A DNA stretch of 10,055 nt from Fimenecus sp045593645 (GTDB lineage Bacteria > Bacillota > Clostridia > Oscillospirales > Acutalibacteraceae): assembly GCA_045593645.1 (NCBI GenBank), contig JAZNWZ010000081.1, positions 1 to 10,055 of the forward strand, given 5' to 3'. The translations under genes and the position numbers were made by a program. Positions 8,236 to 10,055 of this stretch are shown piece after piece. The notes under the pieces are model-generated. The model was not told the origin of the DNA. It did no database searches and worked only from the letters and a program-made list of their open reading frames with translations. Within the stretch, counting starts at the first letter, position 1. Each line of letters opens with the position of its first letter.

Positions 8236-8267
8236 AGGGGACTGAAGTTTCAGTCCTCTTATTTTTT
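8236..8267 (+). terminator. Intrinsic terminator after the second lipoprotein gene
   Basis: The stem AGGGGACTGA (8236-8245) pairs with TCAGTCCTCT (8250-8259), with one G-U wobble at 8238/8257 and a four-base loop. The T-rich tail reaches 8267. The core GGACTGA/TCAGTCC is the same as in the terminator at 7465-7497, so the terminator was duplicated with the gene. Confidence 0.88.
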
Positions 8268-8379
8268 AATGAATAATGAAGAATTAAGGGTCTGCGACGC
8301 GATTGTATTAACCTCTCTCGTTGAGGGAGCGAATTGTAAATCTGCGACGTAGTTCCTGCACTTTGCATTTTGCATTTAA
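8266..8379. repeat. Candidate MITE-like or REP-like intergenic element
   Basis: This 114-base stretch is non-coding. Its left edge (TTAATGAATAATGAAG) and the reverse complement of its right edge (TTAAATGCAAAATGCAAAG) are imperfect terminal inverted repeats. Inside are two copies of TCTGCGACG (8291-8299 and 8341-8349), each next to a GCGA(A)TTGTA-like word. A 7-base-pair hairpin, CTCTCTC/GAGGGAG with one G-U pair and a GTT loop, lies at 8313-8329. The texture resembles dispersed intergenic elements I associate with Clostridia genomes. Only one copy is in the window, so repetition is unproven. Confidence 0.4.
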
Positions 8380-8409
8380 CAAATTTTTCGTTATTTTGTA
8401 AAAAATATA

Positions 8410-8439
8410 TTGACAAATATTGTTTAATTGTGATAAACT
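8410..8439 (+). promoter_or_regulatory. Promoter of the str operon (rpsL-rpsG-fusA)
   Basis: A consensus -35 box TTGACA (8410-8415) is followed after 18 bases by TAAACT (8434-8439), preceded by TG (8431-8432) as an extended -10. The flanks are very AT-rich. It lies about 70 bases upstream of the rpsL start and behind the terminator at 8236-8267, which makes it the natural start of the operon. Confidence 0.75.
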
Positions 8440-8447
8440 ATTCGAGC

Positions 8448-8469
8448 ATGCGGACTTGCGTCCGTTCAT
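8448..8469 (+). other. Small hairpin in the rpsL 5' leader
   Basis: CGGAC (8451-8455) pairs with GTCCG (8460-8464) around a TTGC loop. An outer ATG/CAT pairing (8448-8450 with 8467-8469) extends it past a two-base bulge. It sits just inside the predicted transcript start. There is no T-tract, so it is not a terminator. It may stabilise the 5' end or play a regulatory part. Confidence 0.45.
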
Positions 8470-8492
8470 TTGTTATGCAACTAAATATGTAT

Positions 8493-8497
8493 GGGGG
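8493..8497 (+). promoter_or_regulatory. Ribosome binding site that decides the rpsL start
   Basis: GGGGG, followed by TGA, sits 12 bases before the ATG at 8510 but only 3 bases before the in-frame ATG at 8501. The latter is too close for normal initiation, so 8510 is preferred. Confidence 0.65.
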
Positions 8498-8509
8498 TGA
8501 ATGAAAAAG

Positions 8510-8932
8510 ATGCCAACCTTTAACCAACTCGTTCGCAATGGTAGAGAAACTCAAGTGAAGAAGTCTAAGGCTCCAGCACTCGGCAAGGGTCTCAACTCAA
8601 AGAAGAATGTTATGACAGATAACAATTCTCCACAAAAGAGAGGCGTATGTACTGTTGTTAAGACAGATACACCTAAAAAGCCTAACTCAGCTCTTAGAAA
8701 ACTCGCCAGAGTTCGTCTTACAAACGGAATTGAAGTATCAGCTTATATCCCAGGCGTAGGACACAATCTCCAAGAACACTCAGTTGTTCTTATTAGAGGC
8801 GGCCGTGTTAAGGACCTTCCTGGTGTTCGTTACCATATTATCCGTGGTACACTCGATACACAAGGTGTTAACGGAAGAATGCAAAGCCGTTCAAAATACG
8901 GTGCAAAGCGTCCTAAGGCAGCAAAGAAATAA
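8510..8932 (+). CDS. rpsL: 30S ribosomal protein S12
   Basis: S12 sits at the decoding centre of the small ribosomal subunit and affects translational accuracy. With the start at 8510 the protein begins MPTFNQLVRNGR, the family's normal N-terminus, and is 140 residues long. This is the longer Firmicutes form, with an insert at about residues 27-40 relative to the 124-residue E. coli protein. An in-frame ATG at 8501 would add MKK but is too close to the ribosome binding site. The streptomycin-related loop TPKKPNSALRK (54-64) and RVKDLPGVRYH (99-109) are wild type, including K56/K57, K101 and D102, the last being the aspartate that RimO methylthiolates in other bacteria. It is the first gene of the str operon. 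The protein is strongly basic and uses biased codons, as expected for high expression. Confidence 0.97.
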   Translation: MPTFNQLVRNGRETQVKKSKAPALGKGLNSKKNVMTDNNSPQKRGVCTVVKTDTPKKPNSALRKLARVRLTNGIEVSAYIPGVGHNLQEHSVVLIRGGRVKDLPGVRYHIIRGTLDTQGVNGRMQSRSKYGAKRPKAAKK

Positions 8933-8965
8933 TAGGTTTTTAAATCGACAGAATCTTCTTGAAAG

Positions 8966-9030
8966 GCTATATTCATAATGAATATTTGTCCAACGAGAGT
9001 GTATATATAATATATATGCCTTTCCGTTGG
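8966..9030 (+). other. Structured RNA region in the rpsL-rpsG spacer
   Basis: The 160-base spacer holds two clear inverted repeats. ATATTCA (8969-8975) pairs with TGAATAT (8979-8985) around TAA. CCAACG (8990-8995) pairs with CGTTGG (9025-9030), enclosing an AT-rich inner hairpin at about 8999-9019. No T-tract follows, so termination is unlikely. In E. coli, S7 represses the str operon by binding the rpsL-rpsG spacer; a similar role here is inference. A weak alternative reading is a promoter using TTGTCC (8986-8991) with TAATAT (9008-9013). Confidence 0.5.
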
Positions 9031-9079
9031 CGCCACGAGGTTTTTGTCACTCGAGTACCTATGATATCATTATTATGAA

Positions 9080-9084
9080 GGAGG
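9080..9084 (+). promoter_or_regulatory. Ribosome binding site that decides the rpsG start
   Basis: A perfect GGAGG lies inside AAGGAGGGAAG, 8 bases before the GTG at 9093. It overlaps the first codons that would follow an in-frame ATG at 9075, ruling that ATG out as the likely start. Confidence 0.85.
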
Positions 9085-9092
9085 GAAGCGCA

Positions 9093-9563
9093 GTGCCAAG
9101 AAGAGGCCAGATTGCAAAACGTGATGTTTTGCCAGATCCGCTTTACAATTCAAAGCTTGTAACAAGACTTATTAACAGCGTTATGTTAGACGGTAAAAAG
9201 GGCGTAGCTCAAAAAATCGTTTACGATGCATTTGACATCGTCGCTGCAAAATCAGGTAAGGATGCTCTTGAAGCATTCGATGCCGCAATGGAAAACGTAA
9301 TGCCAGTTCTCGAGTGTAAAGCTCGTCGTATCGGTGGTGCAACATACCAAGTTCCAATGGAAGTTCGCCCAGAAAGACGTCAAACACTCGGTCTTCGTTG
9401 GATTACTCTTTACGCTCGTCAACGTTCAGAGAGAACAATGAAGGAAAGACTTGCTAACGAAATTCTTGATGCTATCAACGAACAAGGTGGAGCATGCAAG
9501 AAACGTGATGAAATGCACAGAATGGCAGAAGCTAATAAAGCATTCTCACACTTTAGATGGTAA
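9093..9563 (+). CDS. rpsG: 30S ribosomal protein S7 (GTG start)
   Basis: S7 binds the 3' major domain of 16S rRNA, nucleates assembly of the 30S head and contacts the E-site tRNA. From the GTG at 9093 the protein is 156 residues, the usual Firmicutes length, and begins MPRRGQIAKRDVLPDP like its homologues. Other family blocks are NSVMLDGKKGVAQ (28-40), VPMEVRPERRQTLGLRW (87-103) and the C-terminal EANKAFSHFRW (146-156). An in-frame ATG at 9075 would add MKEGSA, but the Shine-Dalgarno sequence lies after it, so the GTG is the better start. It is the second gene of the str operon, 160 bases after rpsL and 30 bases before fusA. The unusually long upstream spacer with stem-loops may be a site of translational control. 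Confidence 0.97.
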   Translation: MPRRGQIAKRDVLPDPLYNSKLVTRLINSVMLDGKKGVAQKIVYDAFDIVAAKSGKDALEAFDAAMENVMPVLECKARRIGGATYQVPMEVRPERRQTLGLRWITLYARQRSERTMKERLANEILDAINEQGGACKKRDEMHRMAEANKAFSHFRW

Positions 9564-9593
9564 TTTTTTTAGAAACATTATTTGGAGGATATT

Positions 9594-10028
9594 ATGCCAA
9601 GAAAAGTATCTCTTGAACAAACAAGAAATATTGGTATTATGGCTCACATCGACGCTGGTAAAACAACTACAACAGAGAGAATTCTCTATTACACAGGTGT
9701 TAACCACAAAATCGGTGAAACTCATGACGGTTCAGCAACAATGGACTGGATGGCACAGGAGCAAGAACGTGGTATCACAATCACTTCTGCTGCTACAACA
9801 TGTTTCTGGAAAGACCATCGTATCAATATCATCGACACTCCAGGCCACGTTGACTTCACAGTAGAAGTTCAACGTTCACTTCGCGTACTTGACGGTTCAG
9901 TAACTGTTCTTTGTGCAAAGGGTGGCGTTGAGCCTCAATCTGAAACAGTTTGGCGTCAGGCTGACGAATACAAGGTTCCCCGTATGATATTCGTTAACAA
10001 AATGGATATTATGGGCGCAGATTTCTAC
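9594..10028 (+). CDS. fusA: Translation elongation factor G, 3'-truncated by the contig end
   Basis: EF-G is the GTPase that drives ribosomal translocation. Only the first 145 of about 690-700 residues, part of the G domain, are present. The GTPase motifs are G1 AHIDAGKT (17-24), G2 RGITI (59-63), G3 DTPGH (81-85) and G4 NKMD (135-138). The start at 9594 (MPRKVSLEQTRNIGIMAHID) has GGAGG (9584-9588) 5 bases upstream; an in-frame TTG at 9582 overlaps that site and is rejected. Genuine sequence ends with GADFY at 10028. The next codons and the TAG that appear to close the frame are sequencing adapter, so this is neither a short gene nor a pseudogene. It follows rpsG by 30 bases in the str operon. 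Confidence 0.96.
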
Positions 10029-10055
10029 AAGTCGGAGGCCAAGCGGGCTTAGGAA
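10029..10055. other. Sequencing-adapter contamination at the contig end
   Basis: The last 27 bases start AAGTCGGAGGCC and match, as I remember it, the MGI/BGI (DNBSEQ) library adapter, with one mismatch at 10047 (G here, T in the adapter). The patch is GC-rich, unlike the surrounding fusA codons, and breaks the conserved EF-G protein exactly where it begins. It supplies a false in-frame stop (TAG at 10050-10052). The first base or two could also be native by chance. Confidence 0.92.

Noticed and set aside
8207..8416. Minus-strand 69-codon open frame upstream of rpsL.
   Set aside because: It crosses the terminator and the repeat-like element and has no recognisable ribosome binding site or homology; most likely chance.
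8501..8503. ATG at 8501 as the rpsL start (adds MKK).
   Set aside because: It is only 3 bases from the GGGGG ribosome binding site. The ATG at 8510 has workable spacing and the family's normal MPTFNQL start.
9027..9092. An upstream extension of S7 from an in-frame alternative start at 9027 or the ATG at 9075.
   Set aside because: The extension is not homologous to S7, and the GGAGG at 9080 lies downstream of both, correctly placed for the GTG at 9093.
9582..9593. TTG at 9582 as the fusA start.
   Set aside because: It overlaps the ribosome binding site GGAGG; the ATG at 9594 gives the standard N-terminus.
10029..10055. fusA appears to end in-frame at a TAG, suggesting a truncated EF-G or pseudogene.
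   Set aside because: The bases that create the stop match a sequencing adapter, and the protein is normal up to 10028.
1..10055. CRISPR arrays, tRNA or rRNA genes, transposases, phage genes or a new defence system.
   Set aside because: No regular spaced repeats, cloverleaf genes, recombinase motifs or unexplained large ORFs are visible on either strand.

Overview
The window reads as one contig from a low-GC Gram-positive bacterium of the class Clostridia, most likely an uncultured gut-type member of the Oscillospiraceae/Ruminococcaceae or a close relative. The support is the AT-rich sequence, strong GGAGG ribosome binding sites, a 1190-residue RpoC and an approximately 140-residue S12 of the Firmicutes kind, and the order rpoB-rpoC-...-rpsL-rpsG-fusA. 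Every gene lies on the plus strand. The assignment rests on recognition by eye, not on a database search.

Layout: rpoB (5' end cut off by the contig edge) and rpoC occupy bases 1-6818 and encode the beta and beta' subunits of RNA polymerase. Between rpoC and the str operon lie two tandem, paralogous small lipoprotein genes (6927-7460 and 7678-8220). Each has its own sigma-A-type extended -10 promoter, ribosome binding site and intrinsic terminator, so the unit that was duplicated is a complete cassette. A short non-coding stretch (about 8266-8409) holds a repeat-like element. A strong promoter at 8410-8439 then drives the str operon: rpsL (S12), a structured 160-base spacer, rpsG (S7, GTG start) and fusA (EF-G), which runs off the 3' edge.

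Together the conserved genes supply the core of transcription and translation. The lipoproteins are passengers of unknown function. I see no terminator after rpoC, so the first lipoprotein is probably also reached by rpoBC read-through.

No new defence, mobile or biosynthetic system is visible. The points most worth a second look are: (1) the last 27 bases match an MGI/BGI sequencing adapter, making the apparent fusA stop an artefact; (2) glutamine codon use in rpoB switches abruptly between bases 1268 and 1470, suggesting recombination or a chimeric assembly; (3) the lipoprotein pair keeps a nearly identical promoter-to-lipobox block in front of diverged mature domains; (4) RpoB has a proline at a rifampicin-region position that is usually glutamine.
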